Source: REEB95 sp035632055 (GTDB taxonomy: Bacteria > Pseudomonadota > Alphaproteobacteria > ATCC43930 > CGMCC-115725). Taken from it: a stretch of DNA of 34,618 bases. The position numbers and the translations under genes are program-made. This document shows positions 6,675-15,240 of this stretch, piece after piece. Below the pieces are notes generated by a model that had not been told where the DNA came from, searched no databases, and was given only the letters and a program-made list of their open reading frames with translations. The DNA lies in contig DASQHO010000014.1 in assembly GCA_035632055.1 (NCBI GenBank), positions 1-34,618 of the forward strand, in the 5' to 3' direction. Position 1 is the stretch's first letter. Every line of letters starts with the position of its first letter.

Positions 6675-7910
6675 TCACGCCACCGTCACGGGCGTCGATT
6701 CGATGAGATTGCGCATGAAGCCCGACGGGTTCCAGTTGGCCTCGGCGGGCTGCACGTCGCCGTTGCTGTTGGTGCAACGGACCATGAGGGTCGCGCTGCC
6801 CTTGGCCTTGGGCGTGAAGCGCGACTCCCAGCGGCGGAAGCTGTACTTGCCTTCGTCCTTGCCGAGATGCGCGGCGTGCCAGCTCTGGCCGCCGTCGGCG
6901 GAGAAATCCACCTGCTTGACGCCGGCGTCGCCGCCGAAGGCGATGCCGCGGATCGGCGACGGCTTGCCCGCCGGCAGCGTCGCGCCGGCCTTGACGTTGG
7001 TGATGAACGAGCGCGGATTGAGCCGGTTGATCGGCACCAAGGTGACGCCGGTCTGGCCCGGCTTCATGTCGGCGTGCGGAGTGTCGGGAATGGTGTATGC
7101 GGTCTTCATCCAGAAATTGGTGTCTGGGCTGTCGAGCACCTCGATGTCGTTGAGCATCTTCATCCAGTAGGTCGCGTACCAGCCGGGCACGACGAGGCGC
7201 AGCGGGAAGCCGTTCAAGAGCGGAAGCTGTTGGCCGTTCATCGCGAAGGCGATCATCACCTCGCCGTCGCGCGCGTGATCGACCGCGAGCGACTTGATGA
7301 ACTTCGGCCCGTCGGCGACGGGCGCGTTATCGAGGCCGCTGAAGCGGACCTGCACCGCGCCCGCCTTGACGCCGGCACGGTCGAGCACATCCTTGAGGCG
7401 CACGCCCGTCCAGCGCGCGTTGCCCATGCCGCCGTTGCCCCATTCGCCGCCGGGCACGCGCGGCTGGAAGAAGCCGCGCGAATTGCCCGAGCATTGATCG
7501 ACCGCGGCGTATTCGATGTGCGGCAGCGCCATCACCTCCTTGAGCGACAGCGACAGCGGCTTGTCGACATGACCGCGGACGTCGAGGCGGAAGCTGTCGA
7601 CGTTGACGCTGGTCGGAATCACCGACCAGTGCCAGCGCACGAAGAAGCGGTCGTTGGGCGTGAACACGCCCTGGTCGAAGACCTCGAATGGCGTCTCGAG
7701 CATCGGCGGCCGCGCCCGCTGGAGGATCATCGCGCCCTTTTGCGGAAAGCCGGTGGTGATGGGCCGGTCGCCGGGTCCACCAGGCAACGGCAGGCTCACC
7801 ATCTGTTCGGCCCAAGCCGGCATCGCCAGCGTCGCCAATCCCGCCGCGCCGGCCTGGCGCAACAGGACGCGGCGGCTGAGCGCGTCGGCGATCGATGATG
7901 TGCGGTGCAT
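6675..7910 (-). CDS. sorA: SorA-like sulfite dehydrogenase, molybdopterin subunit
   Basis: The 411-residue protein begins with a Tat signal (SRRVLLRQAGAAGLA, residues 12-26) and has the sulfite-oxidase-type molybdopterin domain. Visible motifs include FFVRWHWS, the DQCSGNSRGFF segment with the Cys that ligates molybdenum, GNGGMGNARWTGVRL, NGFPLRLVVPGWYATYWMK, and a C-terminal Mo-co dimerisation domain with FSADGGQSWHAA. The enzyme oxidises sulfite to sulfate in the periplasm. It heads a probable sorA-sorB-DUF1345 operon. SoxC is a close relative, but SoxC is normally next to the larger dihaem SoxD and other sox genes, which are absent here. Confidence 0.9.
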   Translation of the reverse strand: MHRTSSIADALSRRVLLRQAGAAGLATLAMPAWAEQMVSLPLPGGPGDRPITTGFPQKGAMILQRARPPMLETPFEVFDQGVFTPNDRFFVRWHWSVIPTSVNVDSFRLDVRGHVDKPLSLSLKEVMALPHIEYAAVDQCSGNSRGFFQPRVPGGEWGNGGMGNARWTGVRLKDVLDRAGVKAGAVQVRFSGLDNAPVADGPKFIKSLAVDHARDGEVMIAFAMNGQQLPLLNGFPLRLVVPGWYATYWMKMLNDIEVLDSPDTNFWMKTAYTIPDTPHADMKPGQTGVTLVPINRLNPRSFITNVKAGATLPAGKPSPIRGIAFGGDAGVKQVDFSADGGQSWHAAHLGKDEGKYSFRRWESRFTPKAKGSATLMVRCTNSNGDVQPAEANWNPSGFMRNLIESTPVTVA

Positions 7911-7987
7911 GATCGGTCCCTCCCCTGCGTGGCGCGGACTTGGGAGCCGCGTTGTCGCCGAGGAGCCTACTGACCAAACTCCGGCAC

Positions 7988-8006
7988 GAATATATTCAAA
8001 ATATTC
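7988..8006. promoter_or_regulatory. AT-rich palindrome upstream of sorA
   Basis: GAATATATTCAAAATATTC lies 78 bp before the sorA start in the 145-bp spacer. It contains the perfect palindrome GAATATATTC and a further ATATTC half-site, and stands out from the GC-rich surroundings. It could be an operator or an AT-rich promoter element; which protein would bind is unknown. Confidence 0.35.
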
Positions 8007-8055
8007 TGGGGATTAGGCGGAAACTCCGGCGCCGGATGGCGATAGCCAAGAGCTA

Positions 8056-9132
8056 TTACACGCGGCCGCTGTGGTTTCGGATCGCCTCAACCTGGCTCCA
8101 GCCGGCTTCGGCCATGGCACGAGCGCGGGCGCCGGATTCACGCGCGCGCGCATTGGCGGCGGTGCCTTCGACGACGCGGCCCATGATGCCCTGGAGGATC
8201 GCCGCCAGCCGGAACATGTTGTAGGCGAGATAGAAATCCCAATGCGCCAGTAACGCGCGGCCCGTGCGAGCGCAATAGCGCGCGCAGTATTCGGCCTCGC
8301 CGGGAATGCCGAGCGCCGCCAGATCCTGGCCGAGCAGACCGCGATAGGATTCCGGACCCAAGCGCCAGGCCATCGCGTGATAGGCGAAGTCGCCGACGGG
8401 ATCGCCGAGCGTCGACAACTCCCAATCGAGCACCGCGACGACACGCGGTGCGGCGCGATCGAAAATCAGATTGTCGATGCGGAAATCGCCGTGCACCAGC
8501 GCCGTCGCCGCATCGTCGGGCGCGTGCGCCGGCAGCCAGGCGATCAGATTGTCCATCGCCGCGATACGCTCGGTCTCGGAGGCGCGATACTGCTTCGTCC
8601 AGCGCTCGATCTGGCGCTTGACGTAGCCGCCCGGCTTGCCGAAATCGCCGAGACCGATGGCGGCATAATCGACGCGATGCAGGCGCGCGATGGTGTCGTT
8701 CATCGCGTCGTAGATCGCGCCGCGTTCGGCCGGCGAAAGACCCGGCAGCGCCGGATCCCAGAACACTCGGCCGTCGACGTAATCCATCACATAGAACGCG
8801 GTGCCGATGATGCTGTCGTCGAGGCACAGCGCATAGGCGCGCGGCACGGGGAAGCCGGTCTGCGCCAGCGCGCTGATGACGCGGAACTCGCGATCGACGG
8901 CATGCGCCGACGGCAGCAGCTTGCCCGGCGGCTTGCGCCGCAGCACGTAGCGCCGGCCGCCGGCGTCAATGCGATAAGTCGGATTGGACTGGCCGCCCTT
9001 GAATTGCGCGATCGCGGGCGTGCCGGAAAAGCCGGCGACGTTCTCGCGCAGCCAGCCGGCGAGACGCGCGGCATCGATGCGGTGCGCCGGCAGGACCGCC
9101 ATCGTGCCGGTGAAATCTTCGGCCTCGCCCAT
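8056..9132 (-). CDS. Phosphotransferase-family protein (ACAD10/APH-like)
   Basis: The 358-residue protein has an aminoglycoside-phosphotransferase-type kinase fold: a QFKGGQSNPTYRI ATP-binding loop, RRYVLRRKPPG with the lysine region, the catalytic loop VHGDFRIDNLIF, and the metal-binding VLDWELSTLGDP. The motif set matches proteins related to the N-terminal kinase domain of human ACAD10/11, which act with acyl-CoA dehydrogenases on hydroxy-fatty-acid breakdown. No acyl-CoA dehydrogenase gene is next to it here, so the substrate is open. The ATG at 9132 is chosen from the start of the conserved domain and from the 37-bp divergent spacer to the next gene; the frame continues open further upstream across that gene. 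Confidence 0.87.
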   Translation of the reverse strand: MGEAEDFTGTMAVLPAHRIDAARLAGWLRENVAGFSGTPAIAQFKGGQSNPTYRIDAGGRRYVLRRKPPGKLLPSAHAVDREFRVISALAQTGFPVPRAYALCLDDSIIGTAFYVMDYVDGRVFWDPALPGLSPAERGAIYDAMNDTIARLHRVDYAAIGLGDFGKPGGYVKRQIERWTKQYRASETERIAAMDNLIAWLPAHAPDDAATALVHGDFRIDNLIFDRAAPRVVAVLDWELSTLGDPVGDFAYHAMAWRLGPESYRGLLGQDLAALGIPGEAEYCARYCARTGRALLAHWDFYLAYNMFRLAAILQGIMGRVVEGTAANARARESGARARAMAEAGWSQVEAIRNHSGRV

Positions 9133-9169
9133 TCCCGCCCGTTCTGCAATCTTGTGCGCCGGAGGAAGG

Positions 9170-9997
9170 GTGCCTACGACGCGCAAGCGAGGCAAGAGGC
9201 TGACGGTCGGCATCGCCGGTTTGGGTGCGATCGGCATGGATGTGGCCAAGCGCCTTGCCGCCGGCATACCGGGCCTCAAGCTCACAGCCGTATCCGCGCG
9301 CGATAAAAAGGCGGCAGCGGCGCGGCTGAAAGCGGCGGGCATCAAGGCACCGGTCGTCACGCTGCCGGAATTGGCGCGGCGCGCCGACATCGTCGTCGAG
9401 TGCCTGCCGGCGGCGCATTTCCGCGCCGTCGCCGAAGCGGCAATTGCCAAGCGCCGCATCTTGGTGCCGCTGTCGGCCGGCGCTTTGCTGACGAATTTCG
9501 ACCTGGTGGCGCGCGCGAAGAAAACCGGCGCGCGGATCATCGTGCCAACCGGCGCGCTCATCGGCCTCGACGCGGTGCGCGCCGCCGCCGAAGGCGAAAT
9601 CCGCAGCGTCCGCATGGTGACGCGCAAGCCGCCGGCCGGGCTCGAAGGCGCGCCCTATCTCGTCGCGCGCGGCATCTCGGTCGCCGGTCTCAGCGCGCCG
9701 AAGAAAGTCTTCGCAGGCAGCGCGCGCGACGGCGCCGCGGGTTTTCCGGCCAACGTCAACGTCGCGGCGGCGCTGTCGCTGGCCGGCATCGGCCCCGACC
9801 GCACGACGCTCGAGATCTGGGCCGATCCGACTCTCACGCGCAACACGCACACGATCGAAGTCGAATCCGACAGCGCGCGGTTTTCGATGGCGATCGAAAA
9901 CGTGCCGTCGGAAAATCCCAAGACCGGCCGGATCACCGCCCTAAGCGTGATCGCCTGCCTTAAAGGGCTAGTCGAGACGTTGAAGGTCGGAAGCTGA
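9170..9997 (+). CDS. Aspartate dehydrogenase-like NAD(P)-dependent oxidoreductase
   Basis: The 275-residue protein has an N-terminal Rossmann motif (VGIAGLGAIGMDVA) and a C-terminal domain with FPANVNVAAALSLAG and TLTRNTHTIE, the latter holding the family's catalytic His. This is the pattern of L-aspartate dehydrogenase (NadX), which turns aspartate into iminoaspartate. No nadA or nadC is near, so a role in NAD synthesis is not shown; other members act in amino-acid breakdown. The GTG at 9170 is favoured because GGAGGA lies directly upstream and because it puts the Rossmann motif close to the N-terminus. The stop codon abuts that of the convergent msrB without a spacer. Confidence 0.85.
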   Translation: MPTTRKRGKRLTVGIAGLGAIGMDVAKRLAAGIPGLKLTAVSARDKKAAAARLKAAGIKAPVVTLPELARRADIVVECLPAAHFRAVAEAAIAKRRILVPLSAGALLTNFDLVARAKKTGARIIVPTGALIGLDAVRAAAEGEIRSVRMVTRKPPAGLEGAPYLVARGISVAGLSAPKKVFAGSARDGAAGFPANVNVAAALSLAGIGPDRTTLEIWADPTLTRNTHTIEVESDSARFSMAIENVPSENPKTGRITALSVIACLKGLVETLKVGS

Positions 9998-10435
9998 CTA
10001 CTTCTTCTCGTCCTTCGGCATCAGCTTGAGCGACGCCGAGTTGATGCAATAGCGCAGGCCGGTCGGTTTCGGCCCATCGGGGAAGATGTGGCCGAGATGC
10101 GCGTCGCACTTGGCGCACATCACTTCGGTGCGTTTCATGAAGAAGCTGTTGTCGTCGGCAGCCTTCACCGCGTCCTTGTCCATCGGCTGATAGAAACTCG
10201 GCCAGCCGGAGCCGGATTCGAACTTGGAGTTGGAATCGAACAGCGGCTCGCCGCAGCAGACGCAGACATAGGTGCCGGGCGTATGCGTGTCCCAGTACTG
10301 ACCGGTGAAGGCGCGCTCGGTGCCTTTCTTGCGGGCGATGCGGAACTGCTCGGGCGTGAGTTGCGCCTGCCATTCGGCGTCGGTCTTGCCCGCCGCCTTG
10401 CTCGCCTGGCTGGCCTTGCTGGTCGCGTCGCCCAT
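9998..10435 (-). CDS. msrB: Peptide-methionine (R)-S-oxide reductase
   Basis: MsrB repairs oxidised methionine in proteins using thioredoxin. The 145-residue product shows the full set of motifs: TERAFTGQYWDTHTPGTYVC, the zinc-binding CVCCG and CAKCD pairs, GSGWPSFYQP, HLGHIFPDG, and the catalytic RYCINSASL near the C-terminus. The ATG at 10435 follows a GAGG site and leaves an Ala/Lys/Ser-rich N-terminal extension of about 20 residues without a clear signal peptide, so the enzyme is probably cytoplasmic. A 52-residue membrane protein gene precedes it by 11 bp and is likely cotranscribed. Confidence 0.95.
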   Translation of the reverse strand: MGDATSKASQASKAAGKTDAEWQAQLTPEQFRIARKKGTERAFTGQYWDTHTPGTYVCVCCGEPLFDSNSKFESGSGWPSFYQPMDKDAVKAADDNSFFMKRTEVMCAKCDAHLGHIFPDGPKPTGLRYCINSASLKLMPKDEKK

Positions 10436-10446
10436 GGTCGCCTCGT

Positions 10447-10605
10447 CTATTGCTGATTCGGCCTTATAGATGGTGCGCAGTTGCGCCCGCCGCCAGTGGC
10501 GCACGTCTGCTGCCGGTTCCAATCATAGAACGCGAACAGCAGCTGCGACACCAGGATCACGGCGATCACGGCGGCGACGACGGCCAGCAACGCGCGTACG
10601 TTCAT
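10447..10605 (-). CDS. Small single-pass membrane protein upstream of msrB
   Basis: The 52-residue product has an N-terminal membrane helix (ALLAVVAAVIAVILVSQLLFAF) and a short polar tail with two cysteines (QQTCATGGGRNC) that would lie in the periplasm if the N-terminus is inside. The ATG at 10605 is chosen because it begins the helix directly; an open frame reaches further upstream. It ends 11 bp before the msrB start on the same strand, so an operon is likely. The two cysteines next to a methionine sulfoxide reductase gene are suggestive of redox work, but this is inference. No family was recognised. Confidence 0.6.
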   Translation of the reverse strand: MNVRALLAVVAAVIAVILVSQLLFAFYDWNRQQTCATGGGRNCAPSIRPNQQ

Positions 10606-10685
10606 GCGACGCGAGTATGGCGGGCGGAATGCGGCGGCGGCAAGCATGGCTCTTGCGGCCGCCCGCTTTGCGCTATGATCGGCGC

Positions 10686-11267
10686 ATGACGGCCACGGGC
10701 ATCGTCGCGGAAGGCACGCCGCAACTCATCAACTGGTGGAACCTGCGCTGGGTCGCCCTGGCGCTGGCGGTGATGGCCGGCGCCATCGTCGCCGGCAACG
10801 CCTTCTTCCTCAACTTCGTCCACGTCATGTCGGGCGTGATGTGGACCGGCATCGACATCTTCATGGGCTTCGTCATCGGGCCCGTGCTGCGCCAAGCCGA
10901 CGTGCCGGCGCGGCGCGCCATCGCCGTGCGCCTGATTCCGCGCATGCTGTTCCTGATGCCGACGCTCGCGATCGTCACCGGCACCGCCGGCTATTTCCTG
11001 GCGAAGCAATTGGGGTTCCTCGATGTCGAATATCCGGCGCATCTCTGGGTCGACGCGGCGCTGCTCATCATCGTGCTGCTGACCATCCAGGGCCTCGGCA
11101 TCCTCATGCCGACCAATTTGATGGTCTGCCTCGAGATGCAGAAACCGCAGCCGGATGGCGAACGGATTAAGCGGCTGATGCGCCGCTACGTCCATCACAC
11201 CGCGGCGCAAGGCGCGATGCAGGTAGCGATCATCGTGGTGATGGCGAAATTCGTCACCGGCCTTTGA
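10686..11267 (+). CDS. Integral membrane protein (DUF2269-like)
   Basis: The 193-residue protein has about five membrane helices. It contains FLNFVHVMSGVMWTGIDIFMGFVIGP, with His and Trp in the second helix as in CopD/DUF2269-type proteins that may bind haem or metal, and later HHTAAQGAMQVAIIVVMA. The ATG at 10686 is 80 bp from the divergent small membrane protein. Its stop codon overlaps the start of hrpB as TTGA, so the two are translationally coupled, although a helicase and a membrane protein have no obvious shared task. The family name is a weak assignment from the motif; the biochemical role is unknown. Confidence 0.65.
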   Translation: MTATGIVAEGTPQLINWWNLRWVALALAVMAGAIVAGNAFFLNFVHVMSGVMWTGIDIFMGFVIGPVLRQADVPARRAIAVRLIPRMLFLMPTLAIVTGTAGYFLAKQLGFLDVEYPAHLWVDAALLIIVLLTIQGLGILMPTNLMVCLEMQKPQPDGERIKRLMRRYVHHTAAQGAMQVAIIVVMAKFVTGL

Positions 11268-13795
11268 GCGCGCGCTTCGATCTTGCCGCCGCGGCGCGCG
11301 ATCTGCCGGTTGCCGAGGCGCTGCCCGAGCTGACCGCGGCGCTGGCCGCGCGCGGCGTCGCGGTGCTGGAAGCGCCGCCCGGCGCCGGCAAGACGACGCT
11401 GGTGCCGTTGGCGCTCCTCGATGCTGCATGGCTCGCCCCGCGCAAGCTCCTGATGCTGGAGCCGCGGCGGCTGGCGACGCGCGCGGCGGCGCGGCGCATG
11501 GCGAGCCTCTTGGGTGAAAGTCCAGGGGAAACCGTGGGCTTCCGCACCCGGCTTGAAAGCCGCGTCAGCAATCGGACACGCATCGAAGTATTAACCGAGG
11601 GCATTTTGCCGCGCATGATCGAAGACGATCCGGCGCTCGATGGCGTCGGCGGCCTGATCTTCGACGAGTTCCACGAACGCAGCCTCGAAGCCGATCTCGG
11701 CCTGGCGCTGGCGCTCGAGACGCGGCGGCATCTGCGGCCGGACCTGCGGCTTTTGGTGATGTCGGCGACGCTCGACGGCGGCAAGGTTGCGGCGCTGTTG
11801 GGCGACGCGCCGATGATCAAGAGCGAAGGCAAGATGTTTCCGGTCGAAATCCGGAATTTGGATCGTCCCGCGCCCGAGCGCTTTGAAGCCGGAGCTGCCG
11901 ACGCGGTTCGCCGCGCGCTTGCCGACGACAGCGGCAGCGTTCTCGTGTTCCTGCCGGGCGGCGCGGAAATCCGCCGCGTCGCGCGCTTGCTCGAAGACGG
12001 AAGATTGCCCGGTGACGTGACCGTCGCGCCGCTCTACGGCGATCTGGCGCCGGCAGCGCAGGACGAGGCGATCAAGCCGGCGCAGCACGGCAAGCGCAAG
12101 GTGGTGCTGGCGACGTCGATCGCCGAGACCAGCCTGACCATCGAAGGCATCCGCGTCGTAATCGACGGCGGCTTGATGCGCGCGCCGCGCTTCGATCCGG
12201 CGAGCGGCATGACGCGGCTTGTGACGCTGCGCGTGTCGCAGGCTTCGGCCAAGCAGCGCAGCGGTCGCGCCGGGCGCCTGGAGCCCGGTGTCGCCTATCG
12301 CCTATGGCCCGCGCGCGAAGACATGCAGCTCGCGCCGTTCAACGCGCCGGAAATTCTTCAGGCCGATCTGGCGCCGCTGGCGCTTGCGCTGGCGCAATGG
12401 GGCGCGGCCGATCCGCGCGATCTGTCGTTTCTCGATCCGCCGCCGGAGGCGGCCTATGCCGAAGCGCAAAACCTCTTGCGCGAATTGGGTGCGCTCGATG
12501 CCGGCAAAATCACCGCGCACGGCAAGGCAATGGCCGGGCTTGGCCTGCATCCCCGGCTGGCGCACATGGTGTTGCGGGGAAAGGAGCGCGGCGACGGCGC
12601 GCTTGCCTGCGCGATTGCGGCGCTGCTGATGGAGCGCGACGTACTGCGCGCCGCACCGAGCGCGCGCGATGCGGATTTCCGCCTGCGCGCCGGGTTGATG
12701 GGCGAGCGCGGCGCAGCCAAGCATCTGCCGCCGGGCATGACCCTCGATCGTGGCGGACTCGAACGCGCGCGCGACGCGGCGCGCCAGCTGCGCCAACGTC
12801 TCGGCATCCGCGGCGAAGGCTTCGACGCAGGTGAGACCGGCCGGTTGCTCGCCCTCGCCTATCCGGACCGTGTGGCGCAGAAGCGGCCGGGCGCAGCGGG
12901 CCAGTTCCTGCTCGCCAACGGCAAGGGCGCGGAATTGCCGGCAGGCGATCCGCTGGCAAGCGCCGAGTTCCTGGCGGTGGCCGATCTCGATGGCGCGCAG
13001 CGCAACGCGCGGATTTTCCTCGCGGCGAAACTGACGCGAGAAGAGATCGAGGACGATTTCGGGGATCTGATCGCAACGAGCGATGCCATCGCCTGGGATG
13101 CGCGCGCGGAAGCCGTGCTGGCGCGGCGGCGCGCGACACTTGGCGCGCTGGTGCTGGAGGACAAGCCGCTGGCCAGAGCCGATCCGGCGCAGGTGGCGGC
13201 AGCGATGGCGGAGGGAATTCGCGCGCTCGGCCTCAATGCGTTGCCCTGGGGCAGAGAAGCCGAGGGCTTGCGCGCGCGGGTGGCGTTCCTGCACCGGCTC
13301 GATGGCGAAGCGTGGCCCGACTGGTCCGACGCGGCGCTGCTGGCGAGCCTTGACGACTGGCTCGCGCCTTATTTAACGGGTGTTACACGCCGCACGCAGC
13401 TCGCCGGATTGGATCTGGTGGAGATTTTGGCGGCGCGGCTTTCCTACGAGCAGCGCCGCGCGCTCGACCGCTTGGCGCCGACGCATATTACCGCGCCGAG
13501 CGGCTCGCGCATCGCCATCGACTATGGCGGCGCGACACCGGTGTTGGGCGTGAAGCTTCAGGAGATGTTCGGCGCGCGCGAAAACCCGGCGGTTGCCGAC
13601 GGCCGAATAAAATTACTGATTCATTTATTGTCGCCGGCGGGGCGGCCGCTGGCGGTGACGCAGGACCTCGCCGGATTCTGGCGCAACGCCTATCCGCAAG
13701 TGCGCGGCGAGATGCGCGGCCGCTATCCGCGGCATCCGTGGCCCGACGATCCGCTCGCCGCGGCGCCGACCAAACGCACCAAGCGGCGGTCATAA
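11264..13795 (+). CDS. hrpB: ATP-dependent RNA helicase HrpB
   Basis: The 843-residue protein is a full-length DExH-box helicase of the HrpB family. In order it shows Walker A APPGAGKTT (37-45), LEPRRLATRAAARRMA, DEFHERS (motif II), MSATLD (motif III), SVLVFLPGGAEI, LATSIAETSLTIEGI, QRSGRAGR (motif VI), then the HA2 region and the HrpB-specific C-terminal domain ending in QDLAGFWRNAYPQVRGEMRGRYPRHPWPDDP. The TTG start overlaps the upstream stop codon as TTGA. HrpB is a cytoplasmic helicase of uncertain substrate in proteobacteria. A short stretch near 13,605-13,630 uses AT-rich codons unlike the rest of the gene. A 122-bp diverged copy of the 3' part lies at 19,568. Confidence 0.95.
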   Translation: MSARFDLAAAARDLPVAEALPELTAALAARGVAVLEAPPGAGKTTLVPLALLDAAWLAPRKLLMLEPRRLATRAAARRMASLLGESPGETVGFRTRLESRVSNRTRIEVLTEGILPRMIEDDPALDGVGGLIFDEFHERSLEADLGLALALETRRHLRPDLRLLVMSATLDGGKVAALLGDAPMIKSEGKMFPVEIRNLDRPAPERFEAGAADAVRRALADDSGSVLVFLPGGAEIRRVARLLEDGRLPGDVTVAPLYGDLAPAAQDEAIKPAQHGKRKVVLATSIAETSLTIEGIRVVIDGGLMRAPRFDPASGMTRLVTLRVSQASAKQRSGRAGRLEPGVAYRLWPAREDMQLAPFNAPEILQADLAPLALALAQWGAADPRDLSFLDPPPEAAYAEAQNLLRELGALDAGKITAHGKAMAGLGLHPRLAHMVLRGKERGDGALACAIAALLMERDVLRAAPSARDADFRLRAGLMGERGAAKHLPPGMTLDRGGLERARDAARQLRQRLGIRGEGFDAGETGRLLALAYPDRVAQKRPGAAGQFLLANGKGAELPAGDPLASAEFLAVADLDGAQRNARIFLAAKLTREEIEDDFGDLIATSDAIAWDARAEAVLARRRATLGALVLEDKPLARADPAQVAAAMAEGIRALGLNALPWGREAEGLRARVAFLHRLDGEAWPDWSDAALLASLDDWLAPYLTGVTRRTQLAGLDLVEILAARLSYEQRRALDRLAPTHITAPSGSRIAIDYGGATPVLGVKLQEMFGARENPAVADGRIKLLIHLLSPAGRPLAVTQDLAGFWRNAYPQVRGEMRGRYPRHPWPDDPLAAAPTKRTKRRS

Positions 13796-13947
13796 AACCG
13801 GCAGCATCCGAATCGTGCGATCGTAAAATGTGATCGTTACGCGCCGGATGGTTTCAATCAAATCCGGTGGATCGCGCGCGGCTGCGGATGGTTTGCATAT
13901 CCCTGTATGGAAGACGGCTCGTGCGAGCCAATTGAGTCCAGACCAAG

Positions 13948-13963
13948 ATCACTTAATTGTGAT
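13948..13963. promoter_or_regulatory. Palindrome upstream of first zinc-ribbon gene
   Basis: ATCACTTAATTGTGAT has perfect ATCAC/GTGAT arms and lies 45 bp before the ATG at 14008. The following GTGATAG-N3-TACT...TAGTGAGG block is repeated before the second paralogue (about 14,597-14,623), so the promoter region has been duplicated with the gene. The palindrome itself is not kept in the second copy. Confidence 0.4.
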
Positions 13964-14007
13964 AGCCTACTAATAGTGAGGTCGCGACATTTTGGAGGAG
14001 CGACATC

Positions 14008-14388
14008 ATGAGCACCGATCGCGCCACCGTTACGACCGCGCTTGCCGGCATCAAGAGCGGCATGGACACCGTTCGGTCCGTGCTCGATCTTATCAAGGGC
14101 GTCAAAGATATTTTGCCGGACGGCACGCGGAAGACGATCATCGAATCGCTCGAGAAGGCCGACCGCGAGATCAAGCTCGGCGAAATTCAGATTGCCCAGA
14201 TGCTTGGCTATCGCCTCTGCCACTGCACGTTTCCGCCGCAGATCATGCTCGGCGTTGGCACGAACGTGCGCGGCCAAGAGCGCTTCCAGTGCCCGCGCTG
14301 CAAGAAGCTGGAACCATCAGATCAGCCCGCCGCCAAGACGGACACCGTGATCCGCTACAATGCCGGTCCGCCGCGGGAAGGTCGGTAA
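14008..14388 (+). CDS. Small putative zinc-ribbon protein, copy 1
   Basis: The 126-residue product has an N-terminal helical region (TTALAGIKSGMDTVRSVLDL, with ESLEKADREIKLGE after it) and a C-terminal cysteine cluster: LGYRLCHCTFPPQIM and RFQCPRCKKLE, a CxC plus CxxC set that could bind zinc. GGAGGAG at about 13,993 serves as ribosome-binding site. It is about 60% identical by eye to the next gene at 14,649, with matching upstream and downstream flanks, so the two are a tandem duplication. No family was recognised; there is no signal peptide or membrane segment, so it is probably cytoplasmic. Confidence 0.75.
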   Translation: MSTDRATVTTALAGIKSGMDTVRSVLDLIKGVKDILPDGTRKTIIESLEKADREIKLGEIQIAQMLGYRLCHCTFPPQIMLGVGTNVRGQERFQCPRCKKLEPSDQPAAKTDTVIRYNAGPPREGR

Positions 14389-14648
14389 CGCGCACGTCCG
14401 AGCCGCAGCGCCGGCCATGCGCACGAGGCGGCCAGCATAAAATTCAGCCGTGTACGCATGACGCGAACGTTAAATGCGACCGTCGCACGTCGATCACATT
14501 CGGCGGATCGCTGGCGTTTTCACACCATACACATATTCCTAGTGTGGCCAACCACGCGTGCCGGGCGATCGACCTCTAACAACGGTTGCTCAATCGTGAT
14601 AGATTACTGATCAGTAGTGAGGTTCCGACCTTTTCGCGGGGCGACGTC

Positions 14649-15032
14649 ATGGTCAAACGTGGCGCGACCGCTGACAGCGCGCTTGCTGGCATCAAGAGCA
14701 GCATGGACACCATCCGATCCGTGCTCGAGCTCTTCAAAGATGCGAAAGAATCGCTTCCCGACAGTACGCTGAAGGCGTCGATTACAGAATCACTCGGGCG
14801 GGCGGATCGCGGGATCCGCCTCGGCGAAGCGCAAATTGCCCAGGTGCTCGGCTATCACCTTTGCCAGTGCACGTATCCACCGCAAATCATGTTCGGCGTG
14901 GGGCTTACCACACTTGGCGATGAAAGATTCCAATGCCCGCGCTGCAAGAAGTTGAAGCCGCCGGATCGGGCTGTAACCGGGAAAGAAGCCATGAGCCGCT
15001 ACAATGACGGTCCGCTCAACGACTATTTGTAA
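14649..15032 (+). CDS. Small putative zinc-ribbon protein, copy 2
   Basis: The 127-residue product is a paralogue of the gene at 14,008, with the same order: DSALAGIKSSMDTIRSVLEL helix, ITESLGRADRGIRLGEAQIA, then LGYHLCQCTYPPQIMFGVG and RFQCPRCKKLK. The ATG at 14649 corresponds to that of copy 1 and lies after GCGGGGCGACGTC; the frame is also open upstream of it. All four cysteines are kept in both copies and most differences are outside that cluster, which argues that the cysteine domain is under selection. The 260-bp spacer between the copies holds no other gene that I can support. Confidence 0.75.
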   Translation: MVKRGATADSALAGIKSSMDTIRSVLELFKDAKESLPDSTLKASITESLGRADRGIRLGEAQIAQVLGYHLCQCTYPPQIMFGVGLTTLGDERFQCPRCKKLKPPDRAVTGKEAMSRYNDGPLNDYL

Positions 15033-15240
15033 CGCGCACGTCCGCAACGCAGCAGCCGAAGCTGCGATCAATAACCGGACCGGCACAGACGCCAGCGGCG
15101 TTACGGATTCCAAAGAGATTTGAAGGGAAAAGGCGGGCTGGCCCGTCCACCCGCGCTTTCGCAAGCGAGGCATGCGCAAGCATGTGTCGCGCCAGGCAAT
15201 CGCACGCCCGTACCCTTCGCCACGGTCGAGGGATATCGCG

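Noticed and set aside
12302..13294. Long antisense frame within hrpB
   Set aside because: It mirrors the GC-rich codon pattern of hrpB and has no domain features; hrpB is complete in the other frame.
13800..15240. Possible CRISPR or other short-repeat array at the tandem gene pair
   Set aside because: The repetition is two long homologous units with genes, not short repeats with spacers. No CRISPR array was seen anywhere in the window.
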